Made by a program: the position numbers and the translations under genes
Part shown: positions 7,990 through 15,635 of the stretch, one piece after another
Numbering within the stretch: position 1 is the first letter of the stretch
Layout of the letters: the number at the start of each line of letters is the position of its first letter
The notes under the pieces: model-generated
Databases searched by the model: none
What the model saw: only the letters and a program-made list of their open reading frames with translations
Told to the model about the DNA's origin: nothing
NCBI GenBank assembly: GCA_938046735.1
Contig: CALIXF010000003.1
Span: 93,350 to 157,349 of the forward strand
DNA length: 64,000 nt
Direction: 5' to 3'
Source: an uncultured Candidatus Saccharibacteria bacterium
GTDB lineage: Bacteria; Patescibacteriota; Saccharimonadia; Saccharimonadales; Saccharimonadaceae

Positions 7990-9795
7990 ATGAGAAAGGA
8001 TAATGTCATGAGTAGTACTGAGAGTTTTGAGACTGAACGTGTGGACAGAATGCGACACACACTAAGTCATGTGATGGCAACTGCTCTGACAGAAATGTAT
8101 CCTGGGATCCAGTTTGGGGTTGGTCCAGCAATTAAAGATGGATTTTACTATGATGTGGATCTTTCTAAGGTGAAAACAAAAAATGGGGAGATTGCAAAAA
8201 TCTCGGATACTGATCTTGTAAAGATTGAGAAAAAGATGAAAGAGATTATTGCAAGAGGCTTTGAAATGCAATATTCAGAGAAAAGTCGTGAAGAGGCAAT
8301 TGCTTGGGCGAAAGAAAAAGGTCAAGGTTTTAAAGTAGAGTTGATTGAAGAATTACCGGAAGGGGAGACCATTTCTTTTTATCAGCTAGGAGATTTTACG
8401 GATCTTTGCAAGGGGCCACATATTAAAGACGCAAAGGAGATCGGAGCGTTTAAGCTAATGCGCGTTGCTGGTGCATATTGGCGAGGAGATGAAAATAAAC
8501 CAATGCTGACACGTATTTATGGCGTGGCATTCAAGACAGAAGCGGAATTAAAAGAGTATTTAGAAAAAATTGAAGAAGCAAAAGCACGAGATCATAGAAA
8601 ACTTGGCAAGGAATTAGATTTATTTTGTTTCTCTGATCTTGTAGGGGCAGGTTTACCTTTGTTTACGCCTAGAGGAACTATACTTAGGGAAATGATGTCT
8701 GGATATTCTCTTTCTTTGAGAGGCGCATCAGGATTTGAAAAAGTGTGGACTCCACATATTACGAAAATGGATTTATATAAAGCTTCTGGTCATTATGCTA
8801 AATTTGGTGATGAGTTATTTGTGGTGCATTCGCAAGTGAATGGAGAGAATTTTGCACTAAAACCAATGAATTGTCCACATCATGCACAGATTTTTGCTTC
8901 AAGGCCGCGTACCTACAAAGAAATGCCAGTTCGATATATGGAAGCGACAACTGATTATCGTGATGAAAAATCTGGAGAGCTCGGTGGACTTTCTAGAGTG
9001 AGATCATTAACTCAAGATGATTCGCATATCTTTTGTAGAAAATCTCAGATTGAAGACGAGATTAAAAAATTAGTGGGAATTATCCGTGAACTATACGCAA
9101 CAGTTGGAATGTCTAAATTAAGGGCGAGATTGTCTTATCGTTCAGACGAAGATAAATATCTTGGTGATAAGGAGCTTTGGAAGATGGCACAAGCTCAAAT
9201 TAAAAATGCAGCGGTTGATAATGACCTTGATTTCTTTGAGGCTGAAGGTGAAGCGGCCTTTTATGGACCAAAGATTGATTTTATGGCAGAGGATGCAATT
9301 GGCCGCGAGCACCAGGTGGCGACAGTGCAACTGGATTTTGTACAGCCAGAACGTTTTGATTTGACTTTTGTAAACGAAAAAGGTGAAAAAGAACGTCCGG
9401 TAATGATTCATCATGCAACCTTAGGGTCGATTGAACGGTTTCTTTCGGTATTTATTGAGCATACAGCTGGATGGTTTCCGTTTTGGTGTGCTCCGGAGCA
9501 AGTAAGGATTGTAACTGTAAATAATGATGTTTTAGATTATGTGGCGAGGATTGAGGATGTTTTAAGGCAGATTGTACTTGATAAGCCATTAAAATACAAT
9601 GAATTAAGATTCACAGTGGATAAAACTGATGATTCTTTGGGCAAAAAGATCCGTCGTGCAACCTCAATGAAGATACCAGCAATTTTAATAGTCGGTCCAA
9701 AAGATATGGAGTCCAGATCTGTGAGTGTACGGTTGAGGGATGAAGAAAAAACTATAAAATTGGATGAGCTTACGGATTTCTTGAAAAATTTGTAG
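7990..9795 (+). CDS. thrS: Threonyl-tRNA synthetase lacking the TGS domain
   Basis: The enzyme charges tRNA-Thr and edits Ser-tRNA. The protein begins directly with the editing domain (HTLSH and later CKGPH, the zinc-type editing site HxxxH/CxxxH), skipping the roughly 60-residue TGS domain of E. coli ThrRS. The catalytic core has MNCPHH (zinc Cys), YRDEKSGELGGLSRVRSLTQDDSHIFC and the C-terminal anticodon domain. 601 aa against 642 in E. coli. A TGGTAAAAT box (-10 at 7974-7979) ends 10 nt before ATG 7990, so the leader is nearly absent and no T-box is present. Confidence 0.96.
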   Translation: MRKDNVMSSTESFETERVDRMRHTLSHVMATALTEMYPGIQFGVGPAIKDGFYYDVDLSKVKTKNGEIAKISDTDLVKIEKKMKEIIARGFEMQYSEKSREEAIAWAKEKGQGFKVELIEELPEGETISFYQLGDFTDLCKGPHIKDAKEIGAFKLMRVAGAYWRGDENKPMLTRIYGVAFKTEAELKEYLEKIEEAKARDHRKLGKELDLFCFSDLVGAGLPLFTPRGTILREMMSGYSLSLRGASGFEKVWTPHITKMDLYKASGHYAKFGDELFVVHSQVNGENFALKPMNCPHHAQIFASRPRTYKEMPVRYMEATTDYRDEKSGELGGLSRVRSLTQDDSHIFCRKSQIEDEIKKLVGIIRELYATVGMSKLRARLSYRSDEDKYLGDKELWKMAQAQIKNAAVDNDLDFFEAEGEAAFYGPKIDFMAEDAIGREHQVATVQLDFVQPERFDLTFVNEKGEKERPVMIHHATLGSIERFLSVFIEHTAGWFPFWCAPEQVRIVTVNNDVLDYVARIEDVLRQIVLDKPLKYNELRFTVDKTDDSLGKKIRRATSMKIPAILIVGPKDMESRSVSVRLRDEEKTIKLDELTDFLKNL

Positions 9796-9816
9796 AACGG
9801 AATGAGGGGGTTTGAG

Positions 9817-10554
9817 ATGAAAAAACCGATAATAGTAATAGTCGGACCAACTGCTTCTGGAAAAACAGGGGTAGCAATTGAGTTAGCGGAAAAAATTGGG
9901 GGTGAAATAATTTGTGCGGATTCAAGAACTATCTATAAGAGCATGGATATTGGTACGGCAAAACCTGGTGTTCCGGAGCAAAAAAATGTTGTTCATTATG
10001 GTTTGGACTTAGTGGAGCCGAACGAGCGTTTTACGGTATATGATTGGAAGAAATATGCCGAACAAAAAATTTATGAGATAAGAAGATTGGGAAAATACCC
10101 GATAATAGTCGGAGGAACTGGTCTTTATATTGATGCTTTAATCTATAATTATCAATTTGATCAAAAACATAAAAGTGATCAGATAGACCGAAATAAGATG
10201 GGCGACGATTTTTTAGTATATGGCGTAAAATGGACGAGTGAGGAGTTGCGAGAGAGAATTAGGTTACGCGAACAACAAATGTTTGATAATGAAGGCTTGA
10301 TAGCTGAGACGAAAGAATTGGTTAAGAAATTTGATTGGAACACACAGTCAATGAGAAGCAATATTTACCAGTTTGTTTGGCGAATGTTGAATAAAGAAAT
10401 TACGAAAGAAGAAGCGATTCGACTTGGAGCGCTAGATGATTATCATTTAGCAAAGAGACAAATGACTTGGTTTAAGAGAAACCATCAGATCAAGTGGTTG
10501 AGGTTAAAAGATTTGAACGAAGAAATTATAAAAGATATTAAGTTATTTGAATAA
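9817..10554 (+). CDS. miaA: tRNA dimethylallyltransferase
   Basis: MiaA adds a dimethylallyl group to A37 of tRNAs that read UNN codons. Motifs seen are the P-loop GPTASGKT, the DSRTIYKSMDIGTAKP segment, VGGTGLYI and, near the C-terminus, RQMTWFKRN. At about 245 aa it is much shorter than the usual 300-320 because the middle insertion domain is reduced. I choose ATG 9817, which follows a GAGG-type site, over the in-frame ATG at 9802 seven nucleotides after thrS. It forms a pair with thrS. Confidence 0.92.
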   Translation: MKKPIIVIVGPTASGKTGVAIELAEKIGGEIICADSRTIYKSMDIGTAKPGVPEQKNVVHYGLDLVEPNERFTVYDWKKYAEQKIYEIRRLGKYPIIVGGTGLYIDALIYNYQFDQKHKSDQIDRNKMGDDFLVYGVKWTSEELRERIRLREQQMFDNEGLIAETKELVKKFDWNTQSMRSNIYQFVWRMLNKEITKEEAIRLGALDDYHLAKRQMTWFKRNHQIKWLRLKDLNEEIIKDIKLFE

Positions 10555-10585
10555 AAAGTTTATGATGTGATAAAATAGATCTAAG

Positions 10586-11194
10586 ATGAGTAAAGAAAAT
10601 AATACTCCATTGGAAAAACTATTTGGATCAAAAACTAGAACAAAATTATTAAGTCTGTTTTTTGGCAATCCTGAACGTTCTTTCTATGTTCGGGAAATGA
10701 CACGCGTGATTGAAGAACAAATAAATTCTGTAAGACGAGAGCTATTGAATCTTGAGAGTATTGGTATTATTAAGAACGAAACTTATGATAATAAAGTTTA
10801 TTATTCGGCAAATAATAAACACCCATATGCTAGGCCTTTAACCATGCTTTTTTCGACTCGCACTGATGTGGTAGTTGATGTGGTAGTGAAGCCAAATGTA
10901 TGGGAAGAATATGTACGTTCGGTAAAAAACTATCTAGATTGTTTGATTGTAACTAATAGGCTGCCAGGACAAGAAGGTGTGGATTTATTAATCGTGGGTG
11001 ACGATAAGACAAAGAAATTGACACACTGGGCGGAAGTCGTGGAAAAGAAGGAAGGAAAGCCTTTGAATTATGTAATTATGTCACGGGACGATTTTCAGTA
11101 TCGATTAAATGTAAAGGATCGTTTTGTGTCTGAAGTTTTGGAAATGTCAATTTTGGAAAAAATTGATCCTGACGGAATATTGAGTAAGCGTTAG
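10586..11194 (+). CDS. Winged-helix transcriptional regulator with C-terminal domain
   Basis: Residues 8-75 form a winged helix-turn-helix (FGSKTRTKLLSLFF, FYVREMTRVI, INSVRRELLNLESIGII), the pattern of small ArsR-like regulators frequent in CPR genomes. The C-terminal 120 residues look like a nucleotidyltransferase-like fold (LLIVGDD) without obvious catalytic residues. The -10 TAAAAT at 10571-10576 ends 9 nt before the ATG. The target is unknown; the next gene 34 nt downstream may be co-transcribed. Confidence 0.7.
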   Translation: MSKENNTPLEKLFGSKTRTKLLSLFFGNPERSFYVREMTRVIEEQINSVRRELLNLESIGIIKNETYDNKVYYSANNKHPYARPLTMLFSTRTDVVVDVVVKPNVWEEYVRSVKNYLDCLIVTNRLPGQEGVDLLIVGDDKTKKLTHWAEVVEKKEGKPLNYVIMSRDDFQYRLNVKDRFVSEVLEMSILEKIDPDGILSKR

Positions 11195-11227
11195 AATAAT
11201 TTGGATAAAAAGAGGAGAAATTTTTGA

Positions 11228-11680
11228 ATGTTTGAATTAGAGAGTAAGAATCCAAATGAGATTACAATAAAAACTATATCAAAAATCATAACGATTGATT
11301 TTATAAATGGAGTAATTCAGGCTGATCTTACAGTTGGTGATATCGTTGGGCCTGGTGAGTTTGAAATTGGTGAGGCAACAATTAGAGGCATTAGCGTGGC
11401 TAACCATACAAAAACAATCTATGACGTAGAAGTAGGTGGAATTCATATTGGGATTATTGGTGATTTTGATGAGAATTTGGATGATCTCGGTATTCCAGAG
11501 ATTTTATGTACTAGTTCGGTCAAGGCTATTAAGGATGTTAATCCAAAGTTGATTATTGCAACTGGTAATATTGATGGAATGGTAACTGATCTTAAACTTT
11601 CAAGCAGAGTGGAAAAGAAAATTAAAATTAAAAAGATTGAGGATTTGCCAAATATACAAGAGGTAATTGCTTTGAACTGA
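11228..11680 (+). CDS. Metallo-beta-lactamase-like fold without metal ligands
   Basis: The segment GPGEFEIGEATIRGI and the following HTKTIYDVEVGGIHIGIIGDF are like the core of UlaG-type metallo-beta-lactamase proteins common in CPR. The family's N-terminal G-H-(S/A)-C/HxHxDH metal-binding region is missing, and the protein has only 150 aa against about 200-220. It is therefore probably a non-catalytic relative. A GAGG-type site precedes the ATG. The function is unknown. Confidence 0.6.
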   Translation: MFELESKNPNEITIKTISKIITIDFINGVIQADLTVGDIVGPGEFEIGEATIRGISVANHTKTIYDVEVGGIHIGIIGDFDENLDDLGIPEILCTSSVKAIKDVNPKLIIATGNIDGMVTDLKLSSRVEKKIKIKKIEDLPNIQEVIALN

Positions 11681-11720
11681 AATTAGATTGAGATTTTTGG
11701 GGATAATGCGTTAAATTATT

Positions 11721-11752
11721 AAAAAAGAGTTCAAAATGTGAACTCTTTTTTA
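11721..11752. terminator. Bidirectional terminator
   Basis: The stem GAGTTCA/TGAACTC is flanked by six A and six T, giving an intrinsic terminator in both directions. It ends the 10586-11680 unit. Confidence 0.9.
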
Positions 11753-11780
11753 ATTTTGTATGATTTTTCTAAGGTATTTA

Positions 11781-11870
11781 TAATAAATGTGTTCAATAAA
11801 AATAGTTTTGGTGTGCATCAAATGGATAAAAATGAAAGGAAATACTGATTGAGTAATAAATGTGTTCAAT
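11781..11870. repeat. 17-bp direct repeat pair upstream of the M50 protease gene
   Basis: TAATAAATGTGTTCAAT occurs at 11781-11797 and again at 11854-11870, 73 bp apart. The 250-bp spacer has no other feature. The pair lies upstream of the promoter at 11921, so it may be an operator, but nothing proves it. Confidence 0.6.
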
Positions 11871-11932
11871 TAACTTTAAAGTTTTTGTTCTGATAAAAAT
11901 AAACAACTGGCCCTCTATGTTATAATCATGTT

Positions 11933-12577
11933 ATGAATTTTGATGTTTTCGCAATTGTGATTGTATTTATTATCATCTTATTTTCGATGGTACTACATGA
12001 AATGGCACATGCTTATACTGCATATTTTTTAGGGGATACGACGGCCCGTGATGAGGGACGTTTATCGTTAAATCCTTTTGCACACATAGATCCGGTAATG
12101 TCAATTATTATTCCGTTATTGCTATTTATTAGTGGTGGACCAATTTTTGGTGGGGCTAAACCAGTTCCCGTAGCGGAAAGACGGTTAAAATGGGGAGAAT
12201 GGGGAATGGCTTTGGTTGCCTTGGCGGGGCCTCTTACTAATTTCGTAATTGCTTTTTTAGGGTTCTTGATCGGTCATTTTAGTGGCGGATTGACTTCGGG
12301 AGGATATGTTGGTTTATTTTTCAAGCAATTAGTGCTAGCAAATTTGGGTTTTGTGATTTTTAACTTAATTCCAATTCCTCCTCTTGATGGGTCGAGAGTT
12401 GCTTATGCACTAGCTCCAGATTTTATTAGAGAATTATATGAAAAATTGGAAAAAGGAATGGGGATTTTCTTTGTTCTAATTATGGTCTATGTATTTGGTA
12501 ATTCACTTTCGGTTTTTACCTCTAATATAATGATAGCGATATTGAAAATCTTTTATCTTATTGTGGGTATAAAATAA
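11933..12577 (+). CDS. Site-2 protease family (M50) membrane metalloprotease
   Basis: An intramembrane zinc protease: HEMAHAY carries the HExxH motif near residue 23, and NLIPIPPLDGSRV carries the conserved DG motif of the second metal-binding helix. About five transmembrane helices. No PDZ domain, so it belongs to the small rhomboid-length M50B group (214 aa). The TATAAT at 11921-11926 ends 6 nt before the ATG. The substrate is unknown. Confidence 0.9.
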   Translation: MNFDVFAIVIVFIIILFSMVLHEMAHAYTAYFLGDTTARDEGRLSLNPFAHIDPVMSIIIPLLLFISGGPIFGGAKPVPVAERRLKWGEWGMALVALAGPLTNFVIAFLGFLIGHFSGGLTSGGYVGLFFKQLVLANLGFVIFNLIPIPPLDGSRVAYALAPDFIRELYEKLEKGMGIFFVLIMVYVFGNSLSVFTSNIMIAILKIFYLIVGIK

Positions 12578-12603
12578 GCTTGGAGTTGTGCTATAATTGG
12601 GTT

Positions 12604-12730
12604 ACCCTAGTGGCGGCATGATTTTCCTGAATAGTCATGTTTCAGGGGTTTCGCGGTGTTATCTCCGTGGAGATGCGCATAAGATTCTACCCACCTGTAT
12701 TTATTACAGGGAAAAACAGGTCACTAGGGT
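12604..12730 (+). ncRNA. Structured RNA or leader of the Nudix-RNase H gene
   Basis: An extended -10 (TGCTATAAT, 12589-12597) predicts a transcript start near 12604. The region is closed by a 10-bp stem, ACCCTAGTGG 12604-12613 with TCACTAGGGT 12721-12730. Inside, CATGA 12617-12621 can pair with TCATG 12635-12639, while CCTGAA 12626-12631 can pair with TTCAGG 12641-12646; the two helices interleave, so they are either alternative or a pseudoknot. ATCTC/GAGAT and CCTGT/ACAGG hairpins follow. The next coding start is 27 nt after the closing stem. I find no SRP (GGAA/AGCAGCC) signature; 6S-like RNA or a riboswitch are options. Confidence 0.55.
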
Positions 12731-12756
12731 TTACGATTTTTGGACTATGAGTGGGC

Positions 12757-13638
12757 ATGAAACAAAAGATTAGAATTGCGGGAATGATTCGGAAGGCGGA
12801 TCATTTTTTGGTGCTGAAGAGAAATAGTGGCAGAGCTTTTAATCCGCCGGTTTGGGAATTGCCTGTTTGTAAAATTCGATTTGGGGAGCAGCCAGAAGAG
12901 GCGATCGCGCGTTTAGTGGACGAGGAATTGTCGTTGAATGTTAAGAAAGTGAAGATTAGAGACGTAATTACTTTTACAGAGTATATGGATAATTCAAAGG
13001 TCTATAGTCTATATATCATATATGATATAGATATTGAAGATAATGAGAATAGTAGAGTTCAACTTAGCGATAAATATTCGGCATATAAATTTTTAGGTTT
13101 TAGTGATGATGTTTTTGCTGGTCTAAGTTTTGATGAAGCCTCAGCGGCTGTACTGGGAATAGAGCTCGGAAAAATCGGTAATAAACAAGTTGGAGATGTA
13201 ACCGTAGGATTACGGGGTGTAGTAAATGGACCAATTATTTATACGGATGGTGGATCACGAGGGAATCCTGGCCCATCCGGAATTGGCTATGTGGTATATA
13301 ACGAGGAGGGGCAAGAATTGAAGCGTGGTGGTGAATTCATCGGCTTTGCCACTTCAAGGGTAGCTGAATATTATGCGCTTAAAGAGGGTTGTGAACAGGC
13401 GATTGAATTAGGGTTTAAAACCGTACGCTTTGTATCTGATAATTTAATGATGGTTAATCAGATGAATGGAATTTACCAGGTTAAAAATAATGATATTTTA
13501 CCAATTTATAATGATATAAATAAATTAATTCAAAAGTTTGATGCGGTAGCATTTACGCATGTGAAACGAGAACGAAATACAATTGCAGATAGAGAAGCGA
13601 ATAAGGCAATTGATAGGCATTTTGGACTAAATAAATGA
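12757..13638 (+). CDS. Nudix-like domain fused to RNase HI
   Basis: The N-terminal 140 residues have the Nudix fold, with a box FGEQPEEAIARLVDEELSL in which the usual R-E pair is R-L; the DEEL acidic cluster is kept. The C-terminal 130 residues are an RNase HI domain: YTDGGSRGNPGPSG (first Asp), AEYYAL (Glu), VSDN (Asp) and ADREAN (last Asp), so the four catalytic acids are present. It may degrade RNA-DNA hybrids; the Nudix substrate is unknown and that activity may be weak. The start is ATG 12757 (or GTG 12751), right after the structured RNA. Confidence 0.85.
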   Translation: MKQKIRIAGMIRKADHFLVLKRNSGRAFNPPVWELPVCKIRFGEQPEEAIARLVDEELSLNVKKVKIRDVITFTEYMDNSKVYSLYIIYDIDIEDNENSRVQLSDKYSAYKFLGFSDDVFAGLSFDEASAAVLGIELGKIGNKQVGDVTVGLRGVVNGPIIYTDGGSRGNPGPSGIGYVVYNEEGQELKRGGEFIGFATSRVAEYYALKEGCEQAIELGFKTVRFVSDNLMMVNQMNGIYQVKNNDILPIYNDINKLIQKFDAVAFTHVKRERNTIADREANKAIDRHFGLNK

Positions 13639-13727
13639 TTCGAGAATGTAATTATTGGTTTTTTGCTATTTTCTAATTAATCTGGTAAGGCTAGATTTTG
13701 GTGATAATTTGTGATAGGATAATCAGG

Positions 13728-14134
13728 AGTCTGCAAGACAGTCGCTTGATTTTTATCAAGAGGAAAGTCCGGGCAGCATAGAACGCAGTAGTCGTTAACG
13801 GCGACCGTTTGAACGTTTAGAAATATAGAAATATATCAAAAAACTTAAAAATAGGGAAAGTGCCACAGAGACAATACCGCCTTCGGGTAAGGGTGAAAAG
13901 TGTGGGGTAAGAGCTCACGGCGTGCTATGGTGACATAGACGATGGTAAACCCTACTGGCTGCAAGGAGTGCTAGAAAACCTTTGTTCGGGGATGCACGCT
14001 CACCGCTTGAGTATTTTGGCAACAAAATACCTAGATAGATGACTGTCGACTTACCTAATGTCTCCTCTATTATGGTTATCTTGTGATAGGGAATCGATAA
14101 ACCGTAAGTTACAGAACCCGGCTTATTAAAGACT
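13728..14134 (+). ncRNA. rnpB: RNase P RNA, bacterial class A
   Basis: The universal 5' core AGAGGAAAGTCCGGGC at about 13760 and the 3' core ACAGAACCCGGCTTA at about 14111 are both present, with GGTAAACCC and the AGACAGTCGC segment between the first helices. The ends are set by a short pairing AGTCT 13728-13732 with AGACT 14130-14134, so they may be off by a few bases. The RNA cleaves 5' leaders from tRNA precursors. Confidence 0.95.
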
Positions 14135-14135
14135 T

Positions 14136-14166
14136 AAAAAATAGACTCGGTAAGAGTCTATTTTTT
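14136..14166. terminator. Bidirectional terminator between rnpB and rpmB
   Basis: The stem TAGACTC/GAGTCTA is flanked by A6 and T6; it serves rnpB on the plus strand and the infC operon on the minus strand. Confidence 0.9.
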
Positions 14167-14178
14167 ATTTACCTGTTT

Positions 14179-14370
14179 CTATTTAAGAAAACCTTTTTTC
14201 TTGAGAGTACGAATAGCAGCAGCGCTAACGTTAAGACGAATCTTTTTGCCATCAATGACGAGGGTTTTCTTTTGAATATTTGGTTTAAATACTTTACGGG
14301 TTTTGTGTTGGGAAAATGAGACGTTATGTCCGTACATCTTGCCTTTGCCAGTAATTTCACAAATAGCCAT
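14179..14370 (-). CDS. rpmB: Ribosomal protein bL28
   Basis: The 63-aa basic protein begins MAICEITGKGKMYGHNVSFS, the bL28 signature, with HKTRKVFKPNIQ and a C-terminal AAIRTLKKKG typical of the family. Its start codon overlaps the rplT stop codon by one base. It is a structural protein of the large subunit. Placement of rpmB at the end of the infC operon is unusual, since the usual order stops at rplT. Confidence 0.96.
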   Translation of the reverse strand: MAICEITGKGKMYGHNVSFSQHKTRKVFKPNIQKKTLVIDGKKIRLNVSAAAIRTLKKKGFLK

Positions 14371-14723
14371 TACTTATTCTCCTGTTTAGCTTTTTCAACA
14401 ATAGCTTTGAAGGCAATAGGCTGATTGACTGCGAGTTCAGCGAGGATCTTGCGGTCAATATTAATGTTTTGCTTCTTCATGAGATTAATAAGTTGAGAAT
14501 AACTTAAACCAAGTTCACGAGAAGCATTGTTAATACGGGTGATCCATAGTGCGCGGAGATCACGTTTGCGATTGCGACGATCACGGTAAGCGTAACGTAG
14601 GGCCTTGATCACACCTTGTTTAGCAAGGCGGAAGCTACGAGTACGATAATGTTGCATACCCTTAGCAGCGGCTAGGATTTTTTTGTGTTTTGCGCGTGCA
14701 GCGACACCTCTTTTGATTCTCAT
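14370..14723 (-). CDS. rplT: Ribosomal protein bL20
   Basis: The 117-aa protein has the highly basic N-terminal helix (MRIKRGVAARAKHKKIL) and the globular RALWITRINNASRELGLSYSQL segment that define bL20. It is needed early in large-subunit assembly and in other bacteria represses its own operon by binding the leader. It follows rpmI after 2 nt. Confidence 0.97.
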   Translation of the reverse strand: MRIKRGVAARAKHKKILAAAKGMQHYRTRSFRLAKQGVIKALRYAYRDRRNRKRDLRALWITRINNASRELGLSYSQLINLMKKQNINIDRKILAELAVNQPIAFKAIVEKAKQENK

Positions 14724-14725
14724 AA

Positions 14726-14920
14726 TTAAACTCCTAATGCGCTCTTAATGTTTTTAGCAATTTTACCTTCGACTGCACCAGCAGTTTTCATATTGCGTTT
14801 CCTAGCTTTGGATTTCTTTGCAAGGATATGGTTACCGAAAGCACGTTCGCGAATTAATTTGCCGGTACCGGAAATTTTAATTCGTTTTGCAGTGCCTTTG
14901 TGAGTTTTTAACTTAGGCAT
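14726..14920 (-). CDS. rpmI: Ribosomal protein bL35
   Basis: The 64-aa protein starts MPKLKTHKGTAKRIKISGTG, the classic bL35 start, and ends in a short Lys/Arg-rich segment. It is the second gene of the infC operon, 106 nt after infC. Confidence 0.97.
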   Translation of the reverse strand: MPKLKTHKGTAKRIKISGTGKLIRERAFGNHILAKKSKARKRNMKTAGAVEGKIAKNIKSALGV

Positions 14921-15026
14921 AGGTTTTCCTTTAGTTGTAGTTAATATTTGTGTTCAGAAAATAAATTATCTTTTGAATAATATATTCCGAACAGATGTGC
15001 GATCAGAGAGCCTTGGAAGTAGGAAA

Positions 15027-15548
15027 TTACTTCTTTCGTACTCCGACTGATAGATTACGTCCAGCGAATTGAGGTTTACCTTCAACGATTGCTACTTCGG
15101 CTAACTCAGTAAGAATTCGATCTAATAAAGTAGAGCCAAGCTCTTTGTGGGCAAGTTCGCGTCCGCGAAAAGTGATCATGATTTTACAATGATCCCCGTC
15201 GTCGAGAAAACTCTTAATTTTGCGGATTTTAATATTGAGGTCATTGTCACTAATTTTGAGGCCAATCTTCATTTGTTTAAGCTCAGATTGTTTCTCGCGA
15301 GCTTTTTTACGATTTTTGGCTTCTTCTTTCATCTTCTGGTATTGAAATTTACCCCAGTCGATGATTCTGACAACAGGAGGATTTGCGTTTCCAGCAATTT
15401 CAACTAGATCAACGCCATTTTCTCTTGCAAGGAGTTGAGCTTCACGGCTTGACATGATGCCAAGTTGCTCTCCATTAGTTCCAATAACTCGCACAGATTC
15501 ATAACGGATTTCTCCATTGATTTTTGTACGTGAATTTTTGATACTAAT
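15027..15548 (-). CDS. infC: Translation initiation factor IF-3 with an ATT start codon
   Basis: IF-3 keeps the 30S subunit free and proofreads the start codon. The reading frame has no ATG, GTG or TTG at the point where the family starts; instead ATT (15548-15546) lies a few bases after an AAAGGA site and gives an N-terminus (...KINGEIRYESVRVIGTNGEQLG) that aligns with IF-3 from the first helix. An AUU start is the known device by which E. coli IF-3 represses its own translation. The resulting 173 aa is a normal IF-3 length. The C-terminal domain ends in FAGRNLSVGVRKK. A promoter lies at 15582-15610. Confidence 0.93.
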   Translation of the reverse strand: MSIKNSRTKINGEIRYESVRVIGTNGEQLGIMSSREAQLLARENGVDLVEIAGNANPPVVRIIDWGKFQYQKMKEEAKNRKKAREKQSELKQMKIGLKISDNDLNIKIRKIKSFLDDGDHCKIMITFRGRELAHKELGSTLLDRILTELAEVAIVEGKPQFAGRNLSVGVRKK

Positions 15549-15581
15549 GGCAGTCCTTTCTTTTAACCTTAACAGCTTGGA

Positions 15582-15610
15582 TTATATCAAGAATAACTGA
15601 GATAATCAAG
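15582..15610 (-). promoter_or_regulatory. Promoter of the infC-rpmI-rplT-rpmB operon
   Basis: On the minus strand TTGATT (15610-15605) and TATAAT (15587-15582) are separated by exactly 17 nt, about 35 nt before the ATT start of infC. Confidence 0.8.
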
Positions 15611-15635
15611 GGGGTGAGGGGGTCAGGATGATGTT

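Noticed and set aside
12604..12730. SRP (4.5S) RNA
   Set aside because: The conserved GGAA tetraloop with CAGG/AGCAGCC around it is not present on either strand.
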